A DNA stretch of 64,000 nucleotides. Origin: Eubacterium ramulus ATCC 29099. GTDB lineage: Bacteria > Bacillota > Clostridia > Lachnospirales > Lachnospiraceae. Below the pieces are notes generated by a model. It made no database searches, was not told where the DNA came from, and was given only the letters and a program-made list of their open reading frames with translations. This document shows positions 16,399 through 25,095 of the stretch, piece after piece. A program made the translations under genes and the position numbers. The stretch spans positions 1 to 64,000 of the forward strand of contig NZ_KI271109.1 of the NCBI RefSeq assembly GCF_000469345.1, in the 5' to 3' direction. Position 1 is the stretch's first letter. Every line of letters begins with the position of its first letter.

Positions 16399-16851
16399 AT
16401 GGAAATAAAGATTCGCCCGATGACGATGAAAGATTATGATGAAGTATATGCACTGTGGATGACCATAAAAGGATTTGGAATCCGAAGCATTGATGATTCC
16501 AGAGAAGGGACAGCGCGTTTTCTGAAACGGAATCCGACTACCAGTATTGTGGCAGAAGCGGACGGCAAACTGGTAGGGGCGATTTTATGCGGACATGACG
16601 GTAGAACCGGCTGTTTTTACCATGTGTGCGTGAATGAGGCTTATCGTAACCACGGCATTGGAAAGCAGATGGCAACAGCGGCAATGCGTGCCTTACAGCG
16701 TGAGCAGATCAACAAAGTAAATCTGATCGCTTTTAAGAAAAATGAACTCGGCAATCACTTCTGGCAGGACGAAGGCTGGAAAATGAGAGACGATGTGAAT
16801 TATTATGATTTTATATTGAATGACGAGAATATTACAAAATTCAATGAATAA
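16399..16851 (+). CDS. GNAT family N-acetyltransferase inside the arg operon
   Basis: 150-residue GCN5-type acetyltransferase. The acetyl-CoA loop YRNHGIGKQMA and the C-terminal ELGNHFWQDEGWKMRDDV are visible. ATG at 16399 is preferred because GGAAGGA lies upstream at fitting distance; the ATG at 16375 would place eight unlike residues ahead of MEIKIRPMT. It lies between argC and argJ. A role as a short ArgA-like N-acetylglutamate synthase is possible, but ArgJ could already supply acetylglutamate, so the function remains open. Confidence 0.8.
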   Translation: MEIKIRPMTMKDYDEVYALWMTIKGFGIRSIDDSREGTARFLKRNPTTSIVAEADGKLVGAILCGHDGRTGCFYHVCVNEAYRNHGIGKQMATAAMRALQREQINKVNLIAFKKNELGNHFWQDEGWKMRDDVNYYDFILNDENITKFNE

Positions 16852-16937
16852 GATAAATTAAATTTTAGAACAAATAATAAAAAACAGCAGATACAACGAT
16901 ACCGATGTGAAAATGTATCTGACAGGAGGATTGGATC

Positions 16938-18161
16938 ATGAAACAGATTACAGGTGGCGCGACAGCGGCAAAAGGATTCCAGGCAGCTTGTACCGCGGCA
17001 GGAATCAAATATGAAAATCGTACTGATATGGCAATGATTTACAGCCAGGTACCGTGTCGTGTGGCAGGAACATTTACGACAAATCTTGTAAAGGCAGCAC
17101 CGGTACTCTGGGATCGGGATATCGTGAAAAACAGTGATTATGCGCAGGCAGTTGTTGTCAATGCAGGTATTGCAAATGCCTGCACCGGACAGGAAGGATT
17201 GGATTATTGTCAGAAGACCGCCGATCAGGCAGCTAAAGTACTGGGAATCCCGGCGAGTGCAGTTTGTGTGGCATCTACCGGTGTTATTGGCAAACAGCTT
17301 CCGATCGATCGTATTATGGCAGGTGTTGATGCATTGGCACCAAAGCTTGCGGACGGTGTGGAAGCAGGAAATGCAGCTGCAAAGGCGATCATGACTACAG
17401 ATACACATGAAAAAGAAGTTGCTGTTACATTTGAAATTGGCGGTAAAACCGTTACGATCGGTGGCATGTGCAAAGGTTCCGGAATGATTCATCCAAATAT
17501 GTGCACGATGCTTGCCTTTGTTACAACAGACCTTGCGATTTCCAAAGAGTTATTACAGGAAGCACTTTCTGCAAATGTAAAAGATACCTTTAATATGATT
17601 TCCGTAGACGGAGACACATCCACAAATGATACACTGCTTCTGATGGCAAATGGTCTCGCAGAAAATCCGGAGATTACAGAAAAAGGTGCTGATTATGATG
17701 CATTCTGTGAAGCTTTGAATTTTGTAAACACAACACTGGCAAAAATGATGGCAGGAGACGGTGAAGGTGCAACTGCATTATTTGAAGTAACAGTTGTGAA
17801 TGCAGAGACAAAAGAACAGGCGCAGGTACTTGCAAAATCTGTAATCTGCTCCAGCCTGACAAAAGCAGCGATTTTCGGACATGATGCAAACTGGGGAAGA
17901 ATCCTTTGTGCCATGGGATATTCCGGAGCAGCATTTGATCCGGATAAAGTAGATTTGTATTTTGAGAGCAAAGGTGGAAAAATAAAACTCATTGAGAATG
18001 GCGTCGCACTTGATTACAGTGAAGAAGAAGCCACAAAAATTTTATCCGAGCCGGAAGTAACCGCAATCGCAGATTTGAAACTGGGTGATGCACAGGGGAC
18101 GGCATGGGGCTGTGATCTGAGCTATGATTATGTAAAAATCAATGCGGATTACCGTTCTTAA
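16938..18161 (+). CDS. argJ: bifunctional ornithine acetyltransferase / N-acetylglutamate synthase
   Basis: 407 residues. ArgJ moves acetyl from N-acetylornithine to glutamate, closing the acetyl cycle, and in bifunctional forms also uses acetyl-CoA. It is an Ntn-hydrolase-like protein that cleaves itself before a threonine; here the site is HPNMCTML with T190 as nucleophile. The residue before it is cysteine where alanine is most common. GKQLPIDRI, CKGSGMIHPN and GHDANWGRI are family motifs. ACAGGAGG lies upstream. Whether it is bifunctional cannot be read from sequence. Confidence 0.96.
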   Translation: MKQITGGATAAKGFQAACTAAGIKYENRTDMAMIYSQVPCRVAGTFTTNLVKAAPVLWDRDIVKNSDYAQAVVVNAGIANACTGQEGLDYCQKTADQAAKVLGIPASAVCVASTGVIGKQLPIDRIMAGVDALAPKLADGVEAGNAAAKAIMTTDTHEKEVAVTFEIGGKTVTIGGMCKGSGMIHPNMCTMLAFVTTDLAISKELLQEALSANVKDTFNMISVDGDTSTNDTLLLMANGLAENPEITEKGADYDAFCEALNFVNTTLAKMMAGDGEGATALFEVTVVNAETKEQAQVLAKSVICSSLTKAAIFGHDANWGRILCAMGYSGAAFDPDKVDLYFESKGGKIKLIENGVALDYSEEEATKILSEPEVTAIADLKLGDAQGTAWGCDLSYDYVKINADYRS

Positions 18162-18243
18162 TGCAAGTATATTTTAACGATAGGTATTAATTTGTTTGCA
18201 AGAGATAAGAGAAAAAAGTGAGTTGTTACAGGAGGACAGATAA

Positions 18244-19143
18244 ATGAAGGAAGATAAATATGAAGCATTGCGGGCAAAGGCTGAGGTGTTGATAGAGGCA
18301 TTACCCTATATCCAGCGTTTTAACCGCCGGATCATCGTTGTAAAGTATGGTGGAAGTGCCATGCTCGATGAAGAATTAAAGCAACGTGTTATCCAGGATG
18401 TCACACTGCTGAAACTGGTTGGTTTCAAACCAATTATCGTACATGGTGGTGGAAAAGAGATCAGCAAATGGGTGGCAAAAGCCGGAATGGAACCGGAGTT
18501 TGTAAACGGTCTGAGAAAAACAGATGCTGAGACAATGGAAATCGCAGAGATGGTACTTGGAAAAGTCGGAAAATCTCTGGTATCCATGGTAGAGAAACTT
18601 GGTGTTCAGGCAGTCAGCATCAGCGGTAAAGACGGTGGTTTGCTGAAGGTTGAGAAAAAATATTCCCAGGGACAGGATATCGGTTTTGTAGGCGATGTAA
18701 AATCCGTGGATCCGAAGATTTTATTTGATCTTCTGGAAAAAGATTTTCTGCCAATTGTCTGCCCGATTGGTTTGGATGATGATTATCAGACATACAATAT
18801 CAATGCCGATGATGCAGCTTGCGCCATTGCAACAGCAGTTCATGCAGAAAAACTTGCATTTTTAACTGATATCGAAGGTGTTTACCGTGACCCGAAAGAT
18901 CCGTCCACACTGATTTCTGAACTGACTGTTTCGGAAGCAAAAAACCTGCTCGACAGCGGTTATGTAGTTGGCGGTATGCTTCCAAAATTAAATAATTGCA
19001 TTCATGCAGTGGAAAATGGTGTTTCCCGGGTACATATCTTAGATGGACGTATGGCTCATTGCCTGTTACTGGAAATTTTCACAAACAAAGGAATCGGTAC
19101 GGCAATTCTTGGAGATGAGGAGGCAAAATTTGACCATGAATAA
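18244..19143 (+). CDS. argB: acetylglutamate kinase
   Basis: 299 residues. It phosphorylates N-acetylglutamate, the second step and usual arginine-feedback point. Amino-acid kinase motifs: VVKYGGSAM for phosphate binding, [23 protein letters not shown] and [18 protein letters not shown]. The N-terminal helix before residue 20 ([21 protein letters not shown]) is characteristic of arginine-sensitive hexameric enzymes, so feedback inhibition is likely. AGGAGG precedes the start. It overlaps argD by 8 nt. Confidence 0.97.
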   Translation: MKEDKYEALRAKAEVLIEALPYIQRFNRRIIVVKYGGSAMLDEELKQRVIQDVTLLKLVGFKPIIVHGGGKEISKWVAKAGMEPEFVNGLRKTDAETMEIAEMVLGKVGKSLVSMVEKLGVQAVSISGKDGGLLKVEKKYSQGQDIGFVGDVKSVDPKILFDLLEKDFLPIVCPIGLDDDYQTYNINADDAACAIATAVHAEKLAFLTDIEGVYRDPKDPSTLISELTVSEAKNLLDSGYVVGGMLPKLNNCIHAVENGVSRVHILDGRMAHCLLLEIFTNKGIGTAILGDEEAKFDHE

Positions 19144-20329
19144 ACAGAATTATATTGATCATGCGGAACAGGCACTGCTTCATACATATAATCGTTTCCC
19201 TGTTGTATTAGATCATGGGGAAGGTGTATATCTGTATGATACAGATGGAAAAAAATATCTTGATTTTGCAGCAGGTATCGCTGTCTGTGCTTTTGGATAT
19301 GGAAAAAAAGAATACAACGATGCACTGAAAAATCAGGTCGATAAATTATTGCATACTTCTAATTTATATTATAACGTACCGACAATGGAAGCAGCTGAAA
19401 AAGCACTTGCTGCAGCAGATATGGATCGTATCTTCTTTACAAACAGTGGTACGGAAGCAATCGAAGGTGCATTAAAAGCAGCAAAAAAATATGCCTACAG
19501 CAGAGATGGACATGCAGGTCACGAAGTGGTCGCAATGCAGCATTCTTTCCATGGCAGAAGTCTTGGTGCATTATCCGTAACCGGAACAAAACATTATCAG
19601 GAACCTTTTGAACCACTGATTCCGGGAATTCGTTTTGCTGAGTACAACAATCTGGAAAGCGTGAAAGCACAGATCACAGATAAAACCTGTGCCATTATTA
19701 TGGAAACGGTACAGGGCGAAGGTGGCATTTATCCAGCTGACCCAGAGTTCTTAAAAGGCGTACGTGCTCTTTGCGACGAGAAAGACATTTTACTGATCCT
19801 GGATGAAATTCAATGTGGTATGGGACGTACCGGTGCAATGTTTGCATGGCAGAATTATGATGTGAAACCGGATATTATGACTGTTGCAAAAGCACTTGGC
19901 TGTGGTGTGCCGGTGGGTGCATTTCTTATGACTCAGAAGGTGGCAGATAAATCTCTGGCACCCGGTGATCACGGAACAACTTATGGTGGAAATCCGTTTG
20001 TAGGAGCTGCAGTCAGCACAGTATTTGATATTTTCGAGAAGGATCAGATTATAAATCATGTACATGAGATTACACCGTATCTGGTGCAGAAACTGGATGA
20101 ACTGGCTGCGAAATATGACTTTATCACAGATCGTCGCGGTATGGGACTTATGCAGGGACTGGAAATGGAAATACCGGTAGGACAAGTTGCTGCAAAAGCA
20201 CTGGAGAAAGGTCTGATCATCATTACGGCAGGTTCCAACGTAGTTCGTTTTGTCCCACCATTGGTAATTGAAAAAGAACATGTGGATGAGATGGTTACAA
20301 AATTAGACGAGGTACTTGCAACCTTCTAA
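19136..20329 (+). CDS. argD: acetylornithine aminotransferase
   Basis: 397 residues. PLP-dependent class III aminotransferase converting N-acetylglutamate semialdehyde to N-acetylornithine. Visible motifs: [16 protein letters not shown] for phosphate binding, [12 protein letters not shown], and [10 protein letters not shown] containing the Schiff-base lysine. The start ATG at 19136 overlaps the last codons of argB and yields the family N-terminus [18 protein letters not shown]; an upstream in-frame start would run through argB. It ends the operon; argF and argH are not in the window. Confidence 0.96.
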   Translation: MNKQNYIDHAEQALLHTYNRFPVVLDHGEGVYLYDTDGKKYLDFAAGIAVCAFGYGKKEYNDALKNQVDKLLHTSNLYYNVPTMEAAEKALAAADMDRIFFTNSGTEAIEGALKAAKKYAYSRDGHAGHEVVAMQHSFHGRSLGALSVTGTKHYQEPFEPLIPGIRFAEYNNLESVKAQITDKTCAIIMETVQGEGGIYPADPEFLKGVRALCDEKDILLILDEIQCGMGRTGAMFAWQNYDVKPDIMTVAKALGCGVPVGAFLMTQKVADKSLAPGDHGTTYGGNPFVGAAVSTVFDIFEKDQIINHVHEITPYLVQKLDELAAKYDFITDRRGMGLMQGLEMEIPVGQVAAKALEKGLIIITAGSNVVRFVPPLVIEKEHVDEMVTKLDEVLATF

Positions 20330-20385
20330 TCCTTCTATCAGTCGGTTAAAAATCGAAAGATTGTCCGTCTTGAAGATGATTTCAG

Positions 20386-20429
20386 CAGACAGTTGTGTTT
20401 TCTATTTGAAAGCATAGCTGTCTGTTTTT
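20386..20429 (+). terminator. terminator after the arg operon
   Basis: CAGACAG 20386-20392 pairs with CTGTCTG 20418-20424, followed by TTTTT. The 25-nt loop contains a weaker TTTTC/GAAAG stem. The rest of the 289-nt gap to 20619 shows no gene. Confidence 0.7.
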
Positions 20430-20618
20430 GACAGAAAATACAGACCGAAATAATTCTGTTTTTGGATAACAATTCCGGTATAAAAGAAATCTTTTGTGGC
20501 ATTCTGATATATACATGCATAATTTGCAGTATGAAGAAAAAATAGGGTTGTTATTTTTCCTATCCTGCTGTTTACAAAAAAATTATGCAAATATTCAATG
20601 CAAAAAGGAAATGAAATT

Positions 20619-21056
20619 ATGATCGGAATTTTAATTGCAATTTTATCAGGAATACTGATGAGCGTTCAGGGAGTCTTCAACACAGATGTGACAAAGCAGA
20701 GTAGTCTCTGGGTGGCAAATAGCTGGGTACAGTTTACGGCACTGGCTGTCTGTCTGGTTGCCTGGGGCATCACGGATCGCAGTTCATTTGCTGCGCTCTG
20801 GAAAGTTCAACCCAAATATGTATTAATCGGAGGTATCATAGGTGCTTTTATTACCCTGACGGTAGTTAAAAGCATGCATACGCTCGGGCCTGCACAGGCG
20901 GTTCTTTTTATTGTTATCGCACAGATGATCAGTGCCTATGTCATTGAGCTGTTCGGTTTGTTTGGGACAGAAAAAGCAGACTGGTCTGTGCAGAAACTGA
21001 TTGGAATGGCAGTGGCTGTCGCTGGGGTAATCCTTTTTCAATGGGAGCGAACGTGA
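20619..21056 (+). CDS. DMT-family transporter, single DUF606 (YdcZ) unit
   Basis: 145-residue membrane protein with five hydrophobic segments. Family motifs: GILIAILSGILMSVQGVFNT at the N-terminus, GGIIGAFITLTVVKSMHTLG, and ELFGLFGTEKADWSVQKLIG. It corresponds to one half of the transporter at 5127, so it may act as a homodimer. ATG at 20619 is preferred over 20598 because AAAAAGGA then falls at the right distance. The substrate is unknown. Confidence 0.85.
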   Translation: MIGILIAILSGILMSVQGVFNTDVTKQSSLWVANSWVQFTALAVCLVAWGITDRSSFAALWKVQPKYVLIGGIIGAFITLTVVKSMHTLGPAQAVLFIVIAQMISAYVIELFGLFGTEKADWSVQKLIGMAVAVAGVILFQWERT

Positions 21057-21213
21057 ATTTTTCTAAAATCTACTATGAAAAAGTTGAAAAACTGCTGGTT
21101 CTGTACAATCAGTGTGCAAAATAAAAACAGGACTTGTAATATTTGCGATATTTGATAAAATTGTTACAGGTATTTGAGAAATCCTTTGCTTTTCAGAGTA
21201 AAGGAGATTTTAT

Positions 21214-21891
21214 ATGAGACAATTGTTGGTTGTATGCTCTGTGATATTGCTGTTGGGAACATTTTCCGGCTGCCGGACAGATCCGCAGGATATTCTGTTG
21301 GGAACGGAAGAATCAGTAACCGAAGAAGTATCCGGTGAGATTCCTGTTTTAAAATCTGAGTCGGAGAATGTAAAACAGGAAGAATCAGAAGAAAATGCAT
21401 CTTCGGAAATAAAGGATTCTGAATATCCGGAAGCAGACGACACCGGAAAGACGGTGTTTGTCTATGTCTGCGGAGCTGTCTGCCAGCCCGGAGTTTATGA
21501 ACTTTCAGCACAGAGCCGTGCATACGAAGCAGTTGCCATGGCGGGTGGCCTGCTGGAAAATGCCCGGTCTGATGCTGTCAATCTGGCTGAACTGCTGACG
21601 GATGGTCAGAAACTGCATATCCCCTATGTAGGAGAGGATGCTGTGGCAGAAGCATCCGGACAGACGACAGCGACAGATAGTAAGGAAGCGACAGACGCAA
21701 CCGTTAATATCAATACGGCGACAGTTGACATGCTGATGACTCTGAAAGGGATTGGACAGACCCGGGCAGAAGATATCATTGCGTACAGAGAAAAACATGG
21801 TTCCTTTCAAAATAAAGAAGATATCATGAATGTAGATGGTATCAAACAGGGAACCTATGACAAAATAAAAGATAACATAAGTGTTCAATGA
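21214..21891 (+). CDS. comEA: ComEA-like DNA-binding competence lipoprotein
   Basis: 225 residues. The N-terminus is a lipoprotein signal (VILLLGTFSGC, lipobox cysteine about residue 22), followed by an acidic linker rich in E and S (30-85). An SLBB domain follows (about 88-140, VYVCGAVCQPGVYEL), then a linker and two helix-hairpin-helix motifs at about 165-225 (VNINTATVDMLMTLKGIGQT, NVDGIKQGTYDKI). ComEA binds incoming double-stranded DNA at the cell surface and hands it to ComEC. It lies 9 nt upstream of the response regulator gene, with comEC four genes on. Confidence 0.9.
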   Translation: MRQLLVVCSVILLLGTFSGCRTDPQDILLGTEESVTEEVSGEIPVLKSESENVKQEESEENASSEIKDSEYPEADDTGKTVFVYVCGAVCQPGVYELSAQSRAYEAVAMAGGLLENARSDAVNLAELLTDGQKLHIPYVGEDAVAEASGQTTATDSKEATDATVNINTATVDMLMTLKGIGQTRAEDIIAYREKHGSFQNKEDIMNVDGIKQGTYDKIKDNISVQ

Positions 21892-21900
21892 GGTGACGAA

Positions 21901-22599
21901 ATGGCGAAAAAAGTGCTGGTGGTAGATGATGAAAAATTAATCGTAAAAGGAATCCGGTTCAGTCTGGAACAGGACGGTATGGAAGTGGATTGTGCGTATG
22001 ACGGAGAAGAAGCTCTGGAAATGGCACATAATAAACAATATGATATTATTTTACTGGATATTATGCTTCCAAAACTAGATGGATTTCAGGTATGCCAGCA
22101 GATTCGTGAATTTTCCAATGTTCCCATCGTCATGCTGACGGCAAAAGGCGATGATATGGACAAAATCCTGGGCCTGGAGTATGGTGCCGACGATTACATA
22201 ACAAAACCATTCAACATTCTGGAGGTAAAGGCCCGGATCAAAGCGATCATGCGCCGGACTTCCCGCAAGGAAATGGAGAAAAATCCAAATGTGATCGTGG
22301 ATGGTGATGTACGTCTGGACTGTGAGAGCAGACGATTGTTTATCCAGGGACGTGAGATCAAGCTGACCGCAAAGGAATTTGACCTGATGGAATTGATGGT
22401 AAAGACACCGGAAAAAGTTTACAGCAGGGAACGTCTGCTTAACCTTGTCTGGGGATATGAGTACCCGGGAGATTTCCGCACGGTGGATGTACATGTGCGT
22501 CGTCTGCGTGAAAAAGTAGAAGCAAACCCAAGTGAGCCGAAGTATGTTCACACAAAATGGGGGGTAGGTTACTATTATCATTCTGACAAGCAGAGGTAA
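21901..22599 (+). CDS. OmpR/PhoB-family response regulator
   Basis: 232 residues. Receiver domain with acidic pair VVDDE, phospho-acceptor D53 (LLDIMLP), T80 and K102 (YITKPF). A winged-helix domain follows (about 130-230), ending RTVDVHVRRLREKVEAN and KWGVGYY, as in PhoB/WalR/MtrA-type regulators. It is cotranscribed with the kinase: its stop TAA overlaps the kinase ATG by one base. The gene order regulator-kinase-GerMN lipoprotein parallels mtrA-mtrB-lpqB. Target genes are unknown. Confidence 0.93.
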   Translation: MAKKVLVVDDEKLIVKGIRFSLEQDGMEVDCAYDGEEALEMAHNKQYDIILLDIMLPKLDGFQVCQQIREFSNVPIVMLTAKGDDMDKILGLEYGADDYITKPFNILEVKARIKAIMRRTSRKEMEKNPNVIVDGDVRLDCESRRLFIQGREIKLTAKEFDLMELMVKTPEKVYSRERLLNLVWGYEYPGDFRTVDVHVRRLREKVEANPSEPKYVHTKWGVGYYYHSDKQR

Positions 22600-24026
22600 T
22601 GGAATTGAAAGCAATGATCGCATATTTGAAAAGTCTGAAATTTCGCATTTTTCTATTAATTATTTTGTTCGGAATCGCTCCGACATTTTTACTGCGTACA
22701 GGTATTCTGTCGGTCTATGAAAAACGGGCCGTCAATACCCGTACCGTAGATATTACCAGTCAGGCAAAGCTGCTTGCCAGCCAGATTGTGGCAAATAACT
22801 ATCTGCAGGATACTTCTTCCAAAAATATCACAACACAATTAGATCAGCTGTCAACTATTTATGATGGTCGTGTGATGCTTATTGACAGTTCTTTTACCAT
22901 AGTAAAAGACACTTATGCACTGGACGAGCAGAAAACAATTCTTTCAGAAGAAGTCATGCAGGCATACAATGGCGAGACTGTGCAGAAATATGATGCAGAT
23001 AACCATTACATTGAGATGACGTTTCCCATGCATGATGAATCCGGGAAAAATGTGATCGGTGTAATGTTGGTCAGTGTCTCCACCGACAGTATTGCTGCCA
23101 CCCTTGCCATTTTGAAACAATATGCCCTGATGATCCAGTTTCTGGTCGCAGTCATTGTTGTCATCGCCGGATTTGCAGTTTCTACTGCTTTTGTGCGTCC
23201 GTTCCGTCGTCTGACAAAGTCCATAAAAGATGTACAGGACGGCTATGAAGCCGATTTTATCAGTGTTAATTCATATTCTGAAACGGAGACGATGTCTGCA
23301 GCCTGTGACGAGATGCTGCGACGTCTGCAGACATTGGATGAGAGTCGCCAGGAGTTTGTATCTAACGTGTCCCACGAATTGAAGACACCATTGACTTCCA
23401 TGAAAGTCCTTGCAGACTCCCTGATGGGACAGGAGGATATTCCGGTAGAACTTTATCGGGAATTTATGACAGATATTGGTGCAGAGATTGACCGTGAGAA
23501 TAAAATCATCAATGATCTGCTTTCGTTGGTAAAAATGGATAAATCTGCCGGAAATATCAATATTACAAGCGTTCAGATCAATGAACTGCTGGAGCGGATC
23601 ATGAAACGTCTGCGTCCGATCGCACAGAAACAGAACGTGGAACTTGTTATGGAGAGTTTCCGGCCGGTAGTGGCGGAAGTAGATGAAGTCAAACTCACCC
23701 TTGCCCTGACCAATCTGATTGAAAATGCAATCAAATATAACAATCCGGATGGATGGGTGCATGTTTCACTGAATGCAGATCATCAGAACTTTTTTGTAAC
23801 GGTGGAGGATAATGGCATCGGAATTCCAAAAGAAGCACAGAACAGGATTTTTGAACGATTTTACCGTGTGGACAAATCACATTCCAGGGAAATCGGCGGA
23901 ACCGGTCTTGGTCTTGCTATTGCAAGGAATGCCATCATCATGCACCGCGGTGCCATCAAAGTACACAGTATGGAAGGTGAGGGAACCACGTTTACCGTAC
24001 GGATTCCTTTGACTTACATCAGTTGA
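22599..24026 (+). CDS. membrane sensor histidine kinase
   Basis: 475 residues. TM1 about 16-36, an extracytoplasmic sensor domain about 40-170 of Cache/PAS-like appearance, TM2 about 176-198, HAMP about 198-250. The dimerisation/phosphotransfer box is FVSNVSHELKTPLTS with H259. The ATPase domain shows NLIENAIKYN, DNGIGIP and GGTGLGLAIA. It should phosphorylate the regulator encoded just upstream. The start at 22599 is not backed by a well-spaced ribosome binding site; an in-frame ATG at 22614 is an alternative. Coupled translation is likely. Confidence 0.93.
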   Translation: MELKAMIAYLKSLKFRIFLLIILFGIAPTFLLRTGILSVYEKRAVNTRTVDITSQAKLLASQIVANNYLQDTSSKNITTQLDQLSTIYDGRVMLIDSSFTIVKDTYALDEQKTILSEEVMQAYNGETVQKYDADNHYIEMTFPMHDESGKNVIGVMLVSVSTDSIAATLAILKQYALMIQFLVAVIVVIAGFAVSTAFVRPFRRLTKSIKDVQDGYEADFISVNSYSETETMSAACDEMLRRLQTLDESRQEFVSNVSHELKTPLTSMKVLADSLMGQEDIPVELYREFMTDIGAEIDRENKIINDLLSLVKMDKSAGNINITSVQINELLERIMKRLRPIAQKQNVELVMESFRPVVAEVDEVKLTLALTNLIENAIKYNNPDGWVHVSLNADHQNFFVTVEDNGIGIPKEAQNRIFERFYRVDKSHSREIGGTGLGLAIARNAIIMHRGAIKVHSMEGEGTTFTVRIPLTYIS

Positions 24027-24105
24027 TACCACAGACACATATTTTACGGAACAAAGAACCGACAGAAAGTGTTCTTTGTTCTGCCCGTCATGAAAGGCAT
24101 TAAAA

Positions 24106-25095
24106 ATGAAACGATTAAACATAACAGCTATTCTGTTTTTGGTATTTCTGTTTCTGTTTTCCGGCATTGCCGCAGGTTGTGGAAAATACAAATCGGAAAA
24201 TACCGGATATGCGCTGTTTTATCTGAATAAACAGCGAGAGAAAATTGTGAGCAAACCTTATGATCCTGAATCTACGGATACGGATGCACTGATCAAGGAA
24301 TATATCGCCCGTATGTCTGAGGACAGTGATGATGTAGAATATCAGAAGATTTTTCCGGATAATGTAAAAATTGCACGATATGAATATACCGATCACCAGC
24401 TGTATTTGTATTTTAATAAGGCATATGGTGATATTCCGGCACCGGAAGAAGTGCTCTGTCGTGGGGCAGTGGTGCATAATATGATGCAGATCCATGATAT
24501 CGATGGTGTATCGATCTATGTGGATAATCTTCCGCTGACTGATGCAAATGGAGTAGAAGTCGGCATTTTGACTAATGATTCCTTTGTGGAAAATCCGGGA
24601 GAGCAGATTAACAATATCCAGGAAGCAAATCTGACATTGTATTTTGCGTCTGCTACCGGAGACGGACTGGTAAGGGAAACTCAGCATGTATATTATTCCG
24701 GCAATACGTCCATTGAAAAATTGATCATGGAACGGCTGCTGGATGGTCCGAAATCATCCAATGCCCGTTCTGCTATCCCGGATACAACACAGCTGGTCAG
24801 TGTCTCTGTTATGAATGGAGCCTGCCTGGTCAATCTGGATGATGGATTTCTGACCCAGAATTTTGAAATCAAAGAAGATGTGATCATCTATTCCATCGTA
24901 GATTCTCTGACGGAACTTGATACCATTAATACAGTACAGATCGCCGTAAATGGCAAGACAGATATTACCTACCGGGATAAAATGTCCCTCGGTGAATATT
25001 ATAAGAAAAATCTGGATCTTGTCATTGAGGATGGAGACGACGTAGAGGTTGTGCAGAAACAGGAGAAGGAGGGATTGCTTGATACTGGAGAATAA
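24106..25095 (+). CDS. GerMN-domain lipoprotein
   Basis: 329 residues. Lipoprotein signal peptide with SGIAAGC (cysteine about residue 25), so it is anchored outside the membrane. Two GerMN-type domains follow, about 45-165 and 175-305; the second contains IEKLIMERLLDGPKS and LVNLDDGF, typical of GerM/LpqB modules. GerM-like proteins act in the cell envelope or at the spore, and LpqB binds the MtrB sensor in actinobacteria. Here it directly follows the kinase (79-nt gap) and overlaps comEC, so a role in signal sensing is a reasonable inference. Confidence 0.88.
   Translation: MKRLNITAILFLVFLFLFSGIAAGCGKYKSENTGYALFYLNKQREKIVSKPYDPESTDTDALIKEYIARMSEDSDDVEYQKIFPDNVKIARYEYTDHQLYLYFNKAYGDIPAPEEVLCRGAVVHNMMQIHDIDGVSIYVDNLPLTDANGVEVGILTNDSFVENPGEQINNIQEANLTLYFASATGDGLVRETQHVYYSGNTSIEKLIMERLLDGPKSSNARSAIPDTTQLVSVSVMNGACLVNLDDGFLTQNFEIKEDVIIYSIVDSLTELDTINTVQIAVNGKTDITYRDKMSLGEYYKKNLDLVIEDGDDVEVVQKQEKEGLLDTGE

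Noticed and set aside
16803-17492. 229-codon minus-strand frame opposite argJ
   Set aside because: Cys/His-rich nonsense composition, no start context, and fully antisense to a certain argJ.
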